This document shows positions 45,050-56,415 of a DNA stretch of 64,000 nucleotides, piece by piece (the first letter of the stretch is position 1; each line of letters starts with the position of its first letter). Below the pieces are notes generated by a model. The model saw only the letters and a program-made list of their open reading frames with translations. It did not search any database and was not told the origin of the DNA. A program made the translations under genes and the position numbers. The DNA is taken from positions 59,610,502 through 59,674,501 of the forward strand of contig OZ038507.1 of NCBI GenBank assembly GCA_964036315.1, read 5' to 3'. Origin of the DNA: Acanthosepion esculentum. Lineage: Eukaryota; Mollusca; Cephalopoda; Sepiida; Sepiidae.

Positions 45050-45480
45050 TAGGCCTAAAATATGCTTGGGGTTTAAAGGGCTAGTTGCTAAACCTTAATA
45101 TTACGGTCGTACTGGGTAAGACGTTAAACTACATCCGCGTCCTGGGTAAGACGATAAACTACGTCCAGCAGCAAGGCCTCTAATCAGGAGGTTTTGAGGA
45201 GCGTGGAACCACCTCTTATTTGCTGGTGTTCCCAGGTCTACCCTGACCCAGGGTGGTAGTACCTGCTAGGGTCCCAGCTATGGGCAAATAGTTCACTATT
45301 ACCAGCAATACGTTTTTGAAAAAAATTATTACCAGCAATACAATTTTGAAGGAAAAATATTACCGTAACAGATTTTTGACGAAGCAAAATATTACCAGCA
45401 ATAAAAAATGTTGTCGGTATTAAATAACCCATTGAGGTTGGTATGCCGTAAAACAAAACAAACCAAACTAAATCTTAATA
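45050..45480 (+). repeat. dispersed repeat R5, copy 1
   Basis: Contains a doubled CTGGGTAAGACG-TAAACTAC segment, GGAGCGTGGAACCACCTCTT, GTCCCAGCTATGGGCAAATAG, a run of four diverged ATTACCAGCAATAC-TTTTTGA units (45298-45420) and AAATAACCCATTGAGGTTGG. Reverse copy at 52885-53430; partial copy at 48700-49250. Confidence 0.85.
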
Positions 45481-46185
45481 TTACGGGTTTTTTTTCTTAT
45501 TTGCAATAACCATTAAGAGTTACCATTAAGCAATAACCATTAACCATTAATAACCATTAGGCATTACCATTTTCTGTTCTTTTAGGGTTTTGCTGAAAAT
45601 ATCTTAGCACGCACCATATCCCGAAAATCAGTAATTTAATGACTAACTGTCAGAATACTCTCTTTAGGAAAGAGGTGGAATCGACAACTTTTCAACGGGG
45701 TTATCTTTCAGTATTCGTCAAAAAGTTAATTTATTTTTTTAGCTGAAACGATAAATAAAACCACAACTAAATCTACCATTCGGCTTAAGTACCGTCCTAC
45801 TCCGCGGGTGTGAGACTTAGACACCCCTGGCTGAGACGGGAAAAACGATCCAGGGGTCCAAGAACAAAGGCTTGAGCAAGCTTCTTCGCATCCAATACTA
45901 AATTAACGGACTCCAAGCCTAACTGAAAAACGACAAATATTCCTTGATGTATGTAAGTGTATAATAATTCTAGTTTGTCTATATAACCTTCAGATGATAA
46001 TGTATATTCGTAAGTGTGTGCGCGAGCGCGCGCATATATACGTGCGTGCGCGCGTGTCTGTGTAGTAAGGATTATTTATGATGTTCGATTTTTCGCATGA
46101 TGATTTGGAAATGTTTTTTTTCGTTCATACCCTTTGTTTTGGATAAATATACGTCAGGTTTTTAAGTAGTGAACAGTAATCTCTC
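45481..46185. other. no gene seen
   Basis: Includes five short ATTAACCATTA units (45507-45560) and an alternating purine-pyrimidine stretch at 46012-46065 (GTGTGCGCGAGCGCGCGC). Confidence 0.55.
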
Positions 46186-46470
46186 CTCGCCACTATTAAT
46201 CGTCAGAAGACTGTATGGTTTGACAGCCTCAGACGGCATAATAGCTTCTGCAAGACCACCATGAAGGGCAAGGTTGAGGGCGGACGGAAGCTGGAACGGT
46301 AACGCAAAAGCTGGTCGAACAACATCAAAGAATGAACGGACATGACAATACGGGAACTCCTGAAAGCCACCCCCAACAGATCATCCTAGAGAAGATTGTC
46401 TGTTTATTCTACCCGTAGGTCCACCACGACGATTGAAGCAGTCAAGGGATTGATGATGGCGATGAGTGTC
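46186..46470 (+). pseudogene. LINE ORF2 C-terminal remnant
   Basis: Broken translation shows GGRKLER-RKSWSNNIKEW and ELLKATPN..S, the GRRRGRQRKSWIDNIKEWT pattern found after the reverse transcriptase in many LINE proteins. Short and frameshifted. Confidence 0.72.
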
Positions 46471-46547
46471 GAAAGAACCGACCAGATCGTGTACGAAGAG
46501 GATCTTGCTCGAGTGCTAAGAAAGAGAGAGAAAATATGAATTCCTAT

Positions 46548-46810
46548 AGGAGGCACGGACTGAGGAATCTAAGAGCCGAGTTCGAATTCCAGTAGAACCC
46601 ATTACAATACCCTTGAGAAAGTTATGAATCCTCGTCTTCTCCGCCCCAGCTATGATTAAATAGCAGAACAGACCAGATCTTTAGCTTCGTTGGCAACTGG
46701 TCTACCGCAGAAAGAAATGGTAACCTACTACAGGAAAAAAACTGCTTTCTCAGTTATGATTGATACATGATCGACTAAGGGTGTATCACGCATGACATAT
46801 AACAGACTGT
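46548..46810 (+). mobile_element. SINE-A (copy 4)
   Basis: From GGAGGCACGGACTGAGGAATC (part of the A-box region deleted), GAGTTCGAATTCCAGTAG, ACCCTTGAGAAAGTTATGAA, AACTGGTCTACCGCAGAAAG, to GTGTATCACGCATGACATAT AACAGACTG. Confidence 0.87.
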
Positions 46811-46893
46811 CGTATATTCCATTGTATACTCAACTGTTCTTATTTTTAGGAAGATTTTGTATCTTTAAAACACGTCAGTGATAGCATAGTAAC

Positions 46894-48627
46894 TTTGACA
46901 ATCAATATATTTTAATAGTAAAAAATGATCATTAATGCATTTTAATGGTAAAACTGACAATCAATATATTTTAATAGTAAAAAATGATCATTAATGCATT
47001 TTAATAGTAAAACTGACAATCAATATATTTTAATAGTAAAAAATGATCATTAATTTATTTTAATAGTAAAACTGACAATCAATATATTTTAATAGTAAAA
47101 ATGTTTATCAATGAATTTTAATAGTAAAATTGACAATCAATATATTTTAATAGTAAAAAATGTTTATTAATGAATTTTAATAGTAAAACTGACAATCAAT
47201 ATATTTTAATAGTAAAAAATGTTTATTAATGCATTTTAATAGTAAAACTGACAATCAATATATTTTAATAGTAAAAAATGTTTATTAATCCATTTTAATA
47301 GTAAAACTGACAATCAATATATTTTAATAGTAAAAAATGTTTATTAATGCATTTTAATAGTAAAACTGACAATCAATATATTTTAATAGTAAAAAATGTT
47401 TATTAATCCATTTTAATAGTAAAACTGACAATCAATATATTTTAATAGTAAAAATGTTTATTAATGCATTTTAATAGTAAAACTGACAATCAATATATTT
47501 TAATAGTAAAAAATGTTTATTAATCCATTTTAATAGTAAAACTAACAATCAATATATTTTAATAGTAAAAAATGATCATTAATTTATTTTAATAGTAAAA
47601 CTGACAATCAATATATTTTAATAGTAAAAAATGTTTATTAATGCATTTTAATAGTAAAACTGACAATCAATATATTTTAATAGTAAAAAATGTTTATTAA
47701 TGCATTTTAATAGTAAAATTGACAATCAATATATTTTAATAGTAAAAAATGTTTATTAATGCATTTTAATAGTAAAATTGACAATCAATATATTTTAATA
47801 GTAAAAAATGTTTACTAATGCATATTAATAGTAAAACTGACAATCAATATATTTTAATAGTAAAAAATGTTTATTAATGCATTTTAATAGTAAAATTGAC
47901 AATCAATATATTTTAATAGTAAAAAATGTTTATTAATGCATTTTAATAGTAAAACTGACAATTAATATATTTTAATAGTAAAAAATGTTTATTAATGCAT
48001 TTTAATAGTAAAACTGTCAATCAATATATTTTAATAGTAAAAAAATGTTTATTAATGCATTTTAATAGTAAAACTGACAATCAATATATTTTAATAGTAA
48101 AAAATGTTTATTAATGCATTTTAATAGTAAAATTGACAATCAATATATTTTAATAGTAAAAAATGTTTATTAATGCATTTTAATAGTAAAACTGACAATC
48201 AATATATTTTAATAGTAAAAAATGTTTATTAATGCATTTTAATAGTAAAATTGACAATCAATATATTTTAATAGTAAAAAATGTTTATTAATGAATTTTA
48301 ATAGTAAAACTGACCATCAATATATTTTAATGGTAAAAATGTTTATTAATGCATTTTAATAGTAAAATTGACAATCAATATATTTTAATAGTAAAAAATG
48401 TTTATTAATGCATTTTAATAGTAAAACTGACAATCAATATATTTTAATAGTAAAAAATGTTTATTAATGCATTTTAATAGTAAAACTGACAATCAATATA
48501 TTTTAATAGTAAAAATTGTTTATTAATCCATTTTAATAGTAAAACTGACAATCAATATATTTTAATAGTAAAAAATGTTTATTAATGCATTTTAATAGTA
48601 AAATTGACAATCAATATATTTTAAAAG
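46894..48627. repeat. 59-bp satellite array, about 29 units
   Basis: The unit consists of two related halves, TGACAATCAATATATTTTAATAGTAAAA and AATGTTTATTAATGCATTTTAATAGTAAAAC, so TTTTAATAGTAAAA recurs about every 30 bases. The first three units carry GATCATTAAT in place of GTTTATTAAT, and that variant reappears near 47575. Some units have TCC for TGC or ATTGAC for ACTGAC, giving a pattern of shared variants. Confidence 0.97.
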
Positions 48628-48699
48628 TCAAATGTTTTCGGTTCGATATTTCCCCACTCCTTTTGTTACATTAAATTTTTCTCTCCAAATTCTTTCTTT

Positions 48700-49250
48700 G
48701 ATTGTTTTGAGGAGCGTTGTTTCCAGGTTCACCTTCACCTGGGTAGGTTGCACCTGTTATGGTCCCAGCTGCGGGCAAATAGTTTTCCCCCAAAGAAAAA
48801 TTAAAACTCTAGAAAGATATCAGAATATATATTTACTGTATAAAAACAAAAAAAACAGCAATAAATTTTTATTTAAAAAATGACCAATACTACATATTTG
48901 TAGTAGAAAATGACCAATACTACATATTTGTAGTAGAAAATGACCAATACTACATATTTGTAGTAGAAAATGACCAGTGATACATTTAGTAGTAAAATTG
49001 GAAACATAGCATATATTGTCAAAACAATTTTTTAAAATAAATTTGCTACGATTAATCTCATTTCTTGGAAGGTGAAACAAGGTTTTTGTAAAATTATTTG
49101 GAAAAAGTGCAGATGAGTAATTATAATTTAATCATAAAATTAATGTCATTCTCTTGAATTAATTATAAAGTTTGAATTTCCATATTTAGATTTCAGCATT
49201 AAATAACCCATGGAGGTGTTGATATGCTGCTAAACAAAAACACACAAACC
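48700..49250 (+). repeat. dispersed repeat R5, copy 2, with 30-bp units
   Basis: GGAGCGTTGTTTCCAGGTTC, GGTCCCAGCTGCGGGCAAATAG and AAATAACCCATGGAGGTGTTG match R5. Its internal tandem part differs from copy 1: here it is three exact 30-bp units (TAGAAAATGACCAATACTAC ATATTTGTAG) at about 48876-48970 plus a diverged one. Confidence 0.82.
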
Positions 49251-49257
49251 AATCTCC

Positions 49258-49870
49258 AATACCTCTCTTCTCCTTTTTTTTTGTTTCCTTTTCTCCTCCT
49301 TCCCACCTTTTTTAAGACTTCCTTTCTTTTCTTCTCCTCCCCAACATTTTTAAGACGTCCTTTCTTTTCTCCTCCTCTCCACCTTTTTAAGACTTCCTTT
49401 CTTTTTTCCTCCTCTCCACCTTTTTAAGACTTCCTTTCTTTTCTCCTTCCCCCCACCATTTTTGAGACTTCCTTTCTTTTCTCCTCTTCTCCACCTTTTT
49501 AAGTCTTCCTTTCTTTTTTCCTCCTCTCTACCTTTTTTAAGACTTTTTCTCCTCTTCCTCACCTTTTAAGACTTCTTTTCTTTGTCCTCCTCCTCACCTT
49601 TTTTAGGATTTCCTTTCTTTTCTCCTCCTCCCTACCTTTTTTATAACTTCCTTTCCTTTCTCCTCTTCCCCACCATTTTAAGCCTTCCTTTCTTTCTTCC
49701 TCCTCTCTACCTTTTTTAAGACTCCCTTTCTTTTCTCCTCCTCTCTATCTTTTTTAAGACTCCCTTTCTTTTCTCCTCCTCTTTACCTTTTTTAAGACTT
49801 CCTTTCCTTTCTCTTCCTCCCCACCTTTTTTATGATTTCCTTTCTTATTTCTTCCTACCTACCTTATTTT
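49258..49870. repeat. polypyrimidine minisatellite, ~40-45 bp units
   Basis: Repeats of TTCCTTTCTTTTCTCCTCCT CNCCACCTTTTTTAAGAC, about 14 diverged units. The plus strand is almost purely pyrimidine. Confidence 0.93.
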
Positions 49871-49960
49871 TTAATATCAGTTTTATGTGTTGCAATGATT
49901 GCTCTCGATGAAGGTTTTAAAATAGGGTCAGAGTATTTTGGCCTTGACTACCTTGAACCT
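49871..49960. other. no feature seen
   Basis: Short spacer. Confidence 0.4.
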
Positions 49961-51540
49961 GGGCCCACTTGAATAAAACAATTGACAAAATGGAATTGAT
50001 AAATGCATGTGTATCGCTGACAATTACGATGACGAAGAATGACTACAAACTAATAATTTAAAATAAGATACCTTCGCCTGTTATTGTGCTCGATCCGCCT
50101 TCAGTAAACAATTAATTAATATTCAGGTTAATTACAATTAACGATAGGTAAATTAGGAACAATAGTTCAATTAAAGTAATCCGATTGTTCTACGTGTCCT
50201 GAGGCGTTCTCGTCAAAGTATTGTGACGAGATTCAAATATAGTACTTCTTCAATTAATTGGGACAGGTGTTGAAAAAATAAGTTCGGATAAGTTATAATT
50301 CTGGATTAGTTGAAGATCAAAATAGTTGAATAAATGTTTTTATTCAACGGTAACTGAATAAAACAGTTGAGTAAATAGAATTGTCAAACTAACGTCTAGT
50401 TTCGATAATTAAAGTGACAAGATTGAATTCAAAGAAAACGTAAGAATAACAACTAATAATTTAACATAAGATAACCACGCCTATAATTGTGCTTGATCCG
50501 CCTTCAGTAAACAATTAATATTCAACCTAATTACAATTAACGCTGGATACATCTGGAAGAATAGTTCAATTATGGCGATCCAATTGTTCAATAATGCCTG
50601 AGGGGTACTTGTCAAAATATTATGCCGAGATTGCAATGCAGTAATTCCTCAATTATCCGGACTTCTTCGGAAAGTTGTTGAAAAAAGATGTTCGGTAAGT
50701 CAATATTTTAGATTAGTTGAAGAGTTGGATAGTTGAATAAAAGTTTTATTCAACGGTAGAATTGATGAACACACGTCCAATGTCGATAATTACAATGGCG
50801 AGGATTGAATTCAAAGAAAACGTAAGAATAACAACTAATAATTTGAATAAAGTAACTTTGCTTATTATTGCGTTAGATCCAACCTCATAATTAGGCAATT
50901 AATATTCAACCTAATTACAATTAACGATGGATACAGTAAGAAGGTAAGTTCATTTATGCTGATCCGATTGTTCAATAGGGCCTAAGGTGGACTTTTCAAA
51001 ATATTGTGATGAGATTGCATCGCTATTTTAGTCGGGCTTATTTTATTCTAGTCATTGTCTACCGCCGTGTACCCGGTAAACGGTAGTCAAGACTGAATTG
51101 AAAAAAAAATCTAAGAATAACAACTAATAATTTAAAATAAGATAACCCCGCCTATAATTGTGCTTGATCCGCCTTCAGTAAACAATTAATATTCAACCTA
51201 ATTACAATTAACGCGGGATACATCTGGAAGAATAGTTCAATTATGGCGATCCAATTGTTCAATAATGCCTGAGAGGTACTTGTCAAAATATTATGCCGAG
51301 ATTGCAATGCAGTAATTCCTCAATTATCCGGACTTCTTCGGAAAGGTGTTGAAAAAAGATGTTCGGAGAAGTTAATATTTTGGATTAGTTGAAGATCAAA
51401 ATAGTTGAATAAAGGTTTTTATTCAACGGTAGCTGAATAAAATATTTGAGTAAATAGAACTGATAAATTAACGTATAGTTTCGATAATTAAAGTGACAAG
51501 ATTGAAATCAAAGAAAACGTAAGAATTTAAATAAAGTAAC
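49961..51540. repeat. tandem array of ~0.3-0.4 kb units, four copies
   Basis: AACTAATAATTTRAA marks units at about 50047, 50450, 50832 and 51120 (spacing 403, 382, 288). Each unit has TGATCCGCCTTCAGTAAACAATT, ACCTAATTACAATTAACG, AAGAATAGTTCAATTATGGC and TTTTATTCAACGGTA. Internal deletions explain the unequal lengths. A fifth fragment lies at 53570-53700. Confidence 0.92.
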
Positions 51541-51700
51541 TTTGTGTGGATGCGCGTTGACGTGTAATGGACATCGGCTCGGAATGAGAGAATCTGAGAG
51601 CCGAGTTCGAATTCCAATTAAGTTCGCTGCATTCATTTACGCATTGCAATGTCATTGGGAACGGTAAGAATCTGTGAGCTCTCCTTTCGGATGGGACTCT
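51541..51700 (+). mobile_element. SINE-A head with chimera-type linker
   Basis: GTGTGGATGCGCGTTGACGTGTAATGGACATC then GAGAGCCGAGTTCGAATTCC. The GGATGCG before the A box parallels the GGATATGCG linker after the 5S part at 17691, suggesting a copy truncated just inside the 5S junction. The body then diverges. Confidence 0.72.
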
Positions 51701-51984
51701 CCCTTACCCCTTACTATTCTTCCGGACAGATTGGCATGGAAGGGTTTTTTTCTTCCCGTCGGAGTAGATGCAGCGGTTGTAGTATCTGTTCCATACCGTA
51801 GGCCTTCTCTTCTCCCTTGTGTTCCCGAAGAAACTGTGGCGTAGCATCTGTTACGTACCGGTAGTATGACCGGCTATGATTAGCTTTGACCAGCTTAGAC
51901 CAGCGGCCCGAGTGGAAACACACGGGTCCCCACGTTAAAAACCGACCTTGTGTCATAACCTGACTCAGTGGGTGGGGGGTCAAG
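51701..51984. other. unassigned segment inside SINE-A remnants
   Basis: GC-richer; a 118-codon minus frame (51714-52070) overlaps it without a recognisable domain. Probably an insertion or divergent SINE body. Confidence 0.4.
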
Positions 51985-52470
51985 ATAAGTCTCGGAAGAG
52001 GTATGAATATATCTCTTCCCTTCCCAGCTATAGATTGAAACCGGTCTACCGCTAAAAGAAATGGCAACATACTGGGGGAAAATCCTACTTAGTCAGTCAT
52101 CTATCGAAAGAGACATGATCGCCAAACCGTGTATCACGTATGGCACCTAATTGTCTGACTGATCCGTGGGTCCTATTGCCTTGGTTGGCAATCAGTCTAC
52201 CGCAGAAAGAAACGCCAGCCTTCTGCGGGAAAATCCTTTTCTTTAGTCAGTCATGAATCGAAAGAGACATGATCGCCCAAGCGTTTTTTCACGTATGGCA
52301 CCTCATTGTCTGACTGATTGGGTCCTATAGCCTTGGGTGGCAATCAGTGTATCGTAGAAAGAAATGTCAACATGCTGCGGGAAAATATTCTGCCTAGTCA
52401 GTCATGAATCGAAAGAGACATGGTCGCCCAAGCGTGTATCACGTATGACAATTTATTGACTGACTGAACT
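51985..52470 (+). mobile_element. SINE-A tails, three in tandem
   Basis: Three successive tails: CTACCGCTAAAAGAAATGGC ... CCTAATTGTCTGACTGA (to about 52163), CTACCGCAGAAAGAAACGCC ... CTCATTGTCTGACTGA (to 52318), TATCGTAGAAAGAAATGTC ... TTTATTGACTGACTGA (to 52468). Unit length is about 153 bp. Each has TCAGTCATNNATCGAAAGAG. Confidence 0.9.
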
Positions 52471-52498
52471 TTGCATATTATAGTGTTTGATCAATTAT

Positions 52499-52875
52499 GA
52501 AAGTCCTGGCTCACTTAGGAAGCGGAAAGAAAGCAACAAAACTTGATCTCCGTCTGGTGGAATTTCGAAGGAGTACTGCATTTCTAGCTTATTTCACACG
52601 GTCGCGCCATCAACGTTAAACTGCATTGCCAGCGGGTAGACCGCGTGTACGACAAACTAAAGAAAGAGTATCCTGCTTTGGTTAATCGGGCTTTATTTCA
52701 GCTAGACAATGCTACCAGGTTGACTCCGGAGAATTTCCCGGTGCAGGCTCCGAGTGACTAGAGCCTGTTCCGCCCAGAGGCACACTTCCTCCGCGACCAG
52801 CGATTCAACACTTTTCATGAAGTGAAGGAAGCTTGTTTACAGCTTCTTTTTTTTAAATTATTATTCAATGCCAGC
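52499..52875 (+). pseudogene. mariner transposase central remnant
   Basis: Translation gives VDRVYDKLKKEYPALVNRAL (as in QLDRLNEALKEKRPALVNRKG of the family), FQLDNATRLTP (second catalytic Asp), APSD followed by a stop (third Asp region) and RFNTFHEVKEACLQL. Intervening residues between LTP and APSD are partly deleted. A different mariner lineage from 2-624. Confidence 0.82.
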
Positions 52876-52884
52876 GGACTGGTA

Positions 52885-53430
52885 TCTAGTTGGTTGATTG
52901 TTTGTTTTGTTTTATGGCATATCAACCTCAGTGGGTTATTTAATGCCAACAAAATTTTGAAATAGATTCATAGCGATAATTTGGTTTGGTTTGGTTTACG
53001 GCATATAAACCTCAATGAGTTATTTAATGCCGACAAAATTTTTGTTGCTGGTAATATTTTTTTTCCCTTCATAAATCTATTTTTGGTAATATTTCTTTTT
53101 TCAAAAATGTATTGCTGGCAATATTTGTTTTACAAAAAGTATTTCTGGTATTAAAATCTATTTTTACACTTTCATAGTGTTTTGACCCCAGTTTGGGGGT
53201 TAACTATTTGCCCATAGCTAGGACTCTAACAGGTGCTACCACACCGGGTCAGGGTGCACCTGGGAACACCAGCAATTAAGAGGTGGTTCCACGCTCCTCA
53301 AACCTCCTGATCAGAGGCCTTGCTGTTGGACGTAGTTCATTGTCTTACCCAGGACGCGGATGTAGTTTATCTTCATACCCAAGACGCGGATGTAGTTTAT
53401 AGTCATACCCAGGACGGGGTCTGGTATCTA
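52885..53430 (-). repeat. dispersed repeat R5, copy 3 (reversed)
   Basis: Reverse of 45050-45480: ATATCAACCTCAGTGGGTTATTT, repeated AATTTTTG/GGTAATATTT units, AACTATTTGCCCATAGCT, AGAGGTGGTTCCACGCTCCT and three TAGTTYATNGTCTTACCCAGGACG-type segments. The copy is itself doubled at its left end (52905 and 52995). Confidence 0.87.
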
Positions 53431-53565
53431 GAATAGATTTGAATGCGGGCTGATCGCTGTCAGAAGATTTTCGAGATGATGGACTTTTATTTTGAAGAAT
53501 AAATATTGGTATTGCTCCATAAAATGTTATTGTTTTCTTTCCTAAACAAGACAGGTCTCTCTGGC
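53431..53565. other. no feature seen
   Basis: Short spacer. Confidence 0.4.
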
Positions 53566-53705
53566 CAGCCTAAGATATTCAAACTAATCACAATTAACGC
53601 GAGATAATGTAGTAACAATAGTTCAATTATGGACTCATCATTACTAAGCTGTAATTGCCAAAATATTGTCACGAGATTGCATCATAATTTTAGTAATTTA
53701 GTCAA
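53566..53705 (+). repeat. fragment of the 0.3-0.4 kb unit
   Basis: TATTCAAACTAATCACAATTAACGCGAGATA, AACAATAGTTCAATTATGG and ATATTGTCACGAGATTGCAT match the array at 49961-51540. Confidence 0.8.
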
Positions 53706-54284
53706 ATGTTTCCTCAAGCCACTGGCTTCCTCCAGGATCGCGCGTCCAGTAAACAATAGGCAAACCTTCTATTCCATAGTTTCTTTTGTCTCTAAAATAG
53801 CACATCATTATTATTATAATTTCCTTTAATTTCTTTTGTATACATATTTCCTACTGGGTCCCAACCAGAGACCTAAGTTCAGAAATGGCTTTATGACATT
53901 TTCCATTGATCAATTTTGTAAAAATAAACAAAAAATAAAAGAAAAACCTTAAGATCACACACATTTTACAAAAATAAAGCTCTTCGTAATGTTGTGCCTG
54001 CTGTTGTTATTATCGTTATATAATAATTCTGCTTGTCCCACCTTTCCTTTTTATTTTGCGCGATCGTTACGCCCTGCCAACTCCTCATAAATAATGGACT
54101 ATTCCGTTTAGTTGCACGTGGAACGATAAGTGACGAATCATAGACGCTAGTTCGTTTCAGTGAAAAAAGGAAGATAGAAGTGTTTAATATCTCTTGCAAA
54201 CATCTCATAAATAATGGACTATTCCGTTTCGATCGCGTTTTGATCGTGTGAGATGACAAATGACGTATCATCGACACAACTTGG
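53706..54284. other. no gene; one ~115-bp direct repeat
   Basis: CTCATAAATAATGGACTATTCCGTTT occurs at about 54087 and 54206, each followed by a TGACRAATSATAGAC/TGACGTATCATCGAC-like segment. The overlapping minus frame (53966-54277) is a by-product of this repeat. Confidence 0.65.
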
Positions 54285-55035
54285 TTTGGGGATTTTAAAT
54301 TTCGGCATTCTGATCTTTCGGGCTTTTAAATTTCGGGATTCTTGATCTTTCGGGATTTTAAATTTTGAGATATTGATCTTTCGGGATTTTAAATTTCGCA
54401 ATTTTGATCTTTCGGTACATTAAATTTCCGGATTCTGATCTTTTGGGATTTTGATCTTTCAGGATTTTAAGTTTCGGGATTCTAATCTTTCCCGATTTAA
54501 AATTTTAGGATTTTAATCTTCCGGGATTTTAAATTTCGAGATTCTGAACTTTCGGGATTTTAAATTTCGTGATTCTGATCTTTCGGGATGTTAAATTTTT
54601 GATTTATTTTTTGGGATTCTGATTTTTTTGGATTTTAAATTTCGGGATTATGTTGTTTCGGGATTGTAAATTTCGGGATTCTGATCTTTCAGGATTTTAA
54701 ATTTCGGGATTCTGATCTTTCGGGATTAAAGATTTTGAGATATTGATCTTTCTGGATTTTAAATTTCGGAATTTTGATCTTTCGGAATTTTAAATTTCCG
54801 GATTCTGATCTTTTGGGATTTTGATCTTTCGGGATTTTAAGTTTCGGGATTCTAATCTTTCGGGATTTTTAATTTCGGGATTCTGATTTTTCGGGATTGT
54901 AAATTTCGGGATTATGTTGTTTCGGGATTGTAAATTTAGGGATTTTGATCTTTCGAGATTTTAAATTTTGGTATTTTGATCTTTCATTATTTTAAATTTC
55001 GTGATTTTGATCTTTCAGGATTTTAAATCTTCGGA
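54285..55035. repeat. 31-bp tandem array, about 24 diverged units
   Basis: Unit GGGATTTTAAATTTCGGGAT TCTGATCTTTC. Units vary by single substitutions and occasional loss of one half (for example 54440-54460). Confidence 0.95.
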
Positions 55036-55044
55036 TTCCGAACT

Positions 55045-55137
55045 GATGAAAAATTTTCTGCCTCGTCAGTCATGTATCATAATCTACATGATCGCCCAAG
55101 CGTGTATCACGTATGGCACTTAATTGACTGAACTGTT
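55045..55137 (+). mobile_element. SINE-A tail fragment
   Basis: TCTGCCTCGTCAGTCATGTATC through GCGTGTATCACGTATGGCAC to TTAATTGACTGAACTG. Confidence 0.85.
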
Positions 55138-55179
55138 ACGCAATATTGGTAATATTTGATAATATACTCACAGATGAAG

Positions 55180-55310
55180 AAGAGACATGACGCAACCCAA
55201 ATATTGTTCTACAGAAGGATGCTGAGAATACCATGTAAAAAAGATGTGAGTAACGACGAATTTTCATAGAAAATGAAAGCAAAAAGGACAGTATCTGTTT
55301 ATATTTCTGA
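55180..55310 (+). pseudogene. LINE 3'-end module fragment, family L-WFYR
   Basis: TTGTTCTACAGAAGGATGCT GAGAATACCATG and GTGAGTAACGACGAATTTTC follow the MWFYRRMLRIPW...VSNDE segment. Confidence 0.75.
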
Positions 55311-55334
55311 GATGAGTTATTATACTTATTTACA

Positions 55335-55545
55335 TTGTTCGGGGTGTTGCCCTCATCTTTATTGCCATAATCAAGACGTTTCGGCCGTTGTGAAATGAAG
55401 GGTTCAGTTTGAAATTCCAGTCACCTAAAGAAGAGCGGAGCGTACAACGGCAGAAACGCCGTGATCGTGACAATAACGATGAGGACAAAAGTTTGAACAA
55501 TGTAAATAATTCACCATACCTCATCTCAGAAATATAGACGGATAT
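55335..55545. repeat. GAAACG-type inverted-end repeat, copy 2
   Basis: ACATTGTTCGGGGTGTTGCCC TCATCTTTATTGCCAT at the left and CGATGAGGACAAAAGTTTGAACAATGT at the right are inverted ends, as at 11551-12000. The centre is much shorter. The end is followed by CTCATCTCAGAAATATAGACGG, the seed of the 33-bp array. Confidence 0.75.
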
Positions 55546-56215
55546 AGAAGTATTAGGATGAACGAGGCTCTGGAGCCGTAGGTTTCAGACAGTCTAGAAA
55601 AAAGTGCAGAAGATAATAAAGAAATGGAAGCTGTGGCGAGTCATGACCGCCTATATTCTGAAGGGAGAAAAACAACTCTGAATTCAAAACCGTGGAAAAG
55701 GCAATAGGAAATTACTCGTCTATATTCTATAAAACGCCATCCCGATTCACAGATGGTAACGTTAAGGAACTTGTGGAGGGCAATGATCGCCTACTATCTG
55801 AAGAGAGAAAGACTACTCTGAATTCAAAACGGTGGAGAAGGCAACAAGAAACTAAACACCTCGCTTACCCAGGAAGTCATGGCAATTCACAGATAATAAA
55901 GAAAAGGAAACTGTGGAGAGTCTTGATCGCCTACTATCTGAAGAGAGAAAGACTATTTTGAATTCAAAACGGTGGAGAAGACAACAGGAAACCAAACACC
56001 TCGCTTACCCAGGAAGTCATGGCAATTCACAGATAATAAAGAAAAGGAAACTGTGGAGAGCCATGATCGCCTACTATCTGAAGAGAGAAAGACTACTCTG
56101 GATTCAAACCGGTGGAGAAGGCAAAAGGAAACCACACCACTCACTTTCCCGGAATGTCATGTCAATTTACAGATGATAAAATAGGAAACTGTGGAGAGCC
56201 TTAACCACCTAGGTC
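55546..56215 (+). repeat. ~110-bp tandem units from LINE 3' sequence
   Basis: ATCGCCTACTATCTGAAGAG recurs at about 55786, 55926 and 56066 (spacing 140), with AAGGAAACTGTGGAGAG, AACGGTGGAGAAGGCAACA and CACCTCGCTTACCCAGGAAG in each. GGAACTTGTGGAGGGC / CTGTGGAGAGCCATGATCGCC is the end of the L-WFYR module. Confidence 0.85.
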
Positions 56216-56269
56216 CCGAAGGAGGAGAATGCAGTATCTTCCCCAATATGTTATGGCAATTCCCATAGA

Positions 56270-56415
56270 ATAAATAAAACGTAGCCATGTGAAATATAGG
56301 GTTCGGTTCGAAATTCCAATCACCTGAAGAAGGCCGGAGCGTACAACGGCTGAAACGTTGTGAATATGGCAATAAAGATGAGGACAATAGTCCGAACAAT
56401 TTAAATAAAATAATT
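56270..56415. repeat. GAAACG-type repeat end, copy 3
   Basis: GTTCGAAATTCCAATCACCTGAAGAAGGCCGGAGC, GTACAACGGCTGAAACGTTG and AAGATGAGGACAATAGTCCG. Single end; the mate is not evident. Confidence 0.72.

Noticed and set aside
45998..46065. CpG island or promoter at the alternating GC stretch
   Set aside because: It is too short and is just a GT/GC alternating simple sequence with no gene nearby.
46894..48627. CRISPR-like array
   Set aside because: Both halves of every unit are repeated; there are no unique spacers and no cas genes. It is an animal satellite. The same holds for the arrays at 7866, 11998 and 54285.
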